Under the pieces are notes generated by a model that ran no database searches, had not been told where the DNA came from, and was given only the letters and a program-made list of their open reading frames with translations. 6,171 nt of DNA from the NCBI GenBank assembly GCA_030613165.1, contig JAUWMN010000112.1, positions 1-6,171 of the forward strand. The letters are read 5' to 3'. This stretch comes from Desulfobacterales bacterium. GTDB lineage: Bacteria > Desulfobacterota > Desulfobacteria > Desulfobacterales > C00003106. The position numbers and the translations under genes were made by a program. This document shows, one piece after another, positions 6,145 to 6,171 of the stretch; the stretch's first letter is position 1; each line of letters starts with the position of its first letter.

Positions 6145-6171
6145 TATTTAATAATACACATTCAACATTAA

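Overview
The window holds four protein-coding genes typical of a Gram-negative, probably deltaproteobacterial (Desulfobacterota-like) chromosome. This placement is inference. It rests on the one-chain fusion of a B12-binding-like radical SAM protein with a DUF2344 domain next to RNase G, on a secreted HtrA protease, and on an abundance of degenerate palindromic intergenic repeats. No 16S or ribosomal protein marker is present to test it.

Layout. Positions 1-805 (minus strand) hold the N-terminal part of an HtrA/Do-type periplasmic serine protease that runs off the left edge. A divergent intergenic region (806-1034) contains a roughly 140-bp degenerate inverted-repeat element (E1). Then three plus-strand genes follow: the radical SAM/DUF2344 fusion (1035-3644), RNase G (rng, 3885-5432) and the preQ0 reductase queF (5490-5903, possibly from 5433). 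The 240-bp gap before rng holds a second, related copy of the element (E2). The last 268 bases have no gene and are filled by two further palindromic elements.

How the genes fit together. rng and queF look co-transcribed. RNase G is an endonuclease for rRNA 5' maturation and mRNA decay, and QueF makes preQ1 for queuosine in tRNA. The radical SAM/DUF2344 pair has no function I can name, but I recall it lying beside RNase G and ribosomal protein L21 genes in other bacteria. The plus-strand cluster therefore has a stable-RNA maturation/modification flavour. The protease is divergently transcribed and need not be related.

The most unusual content is the repeat load. E1 and E2 share a core oriented toward the gene downstream of each (htrA and rng). 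A GC-rich palindromic repeat is inserted in frame inside the radical SAM gene, exactly at the junction between its two halves. A four-level nested palindrome at the end of queF supplies the gene's last codons and its stop. I saw no tRNA, rRNA, CRISPR array, transposase or phage gene.
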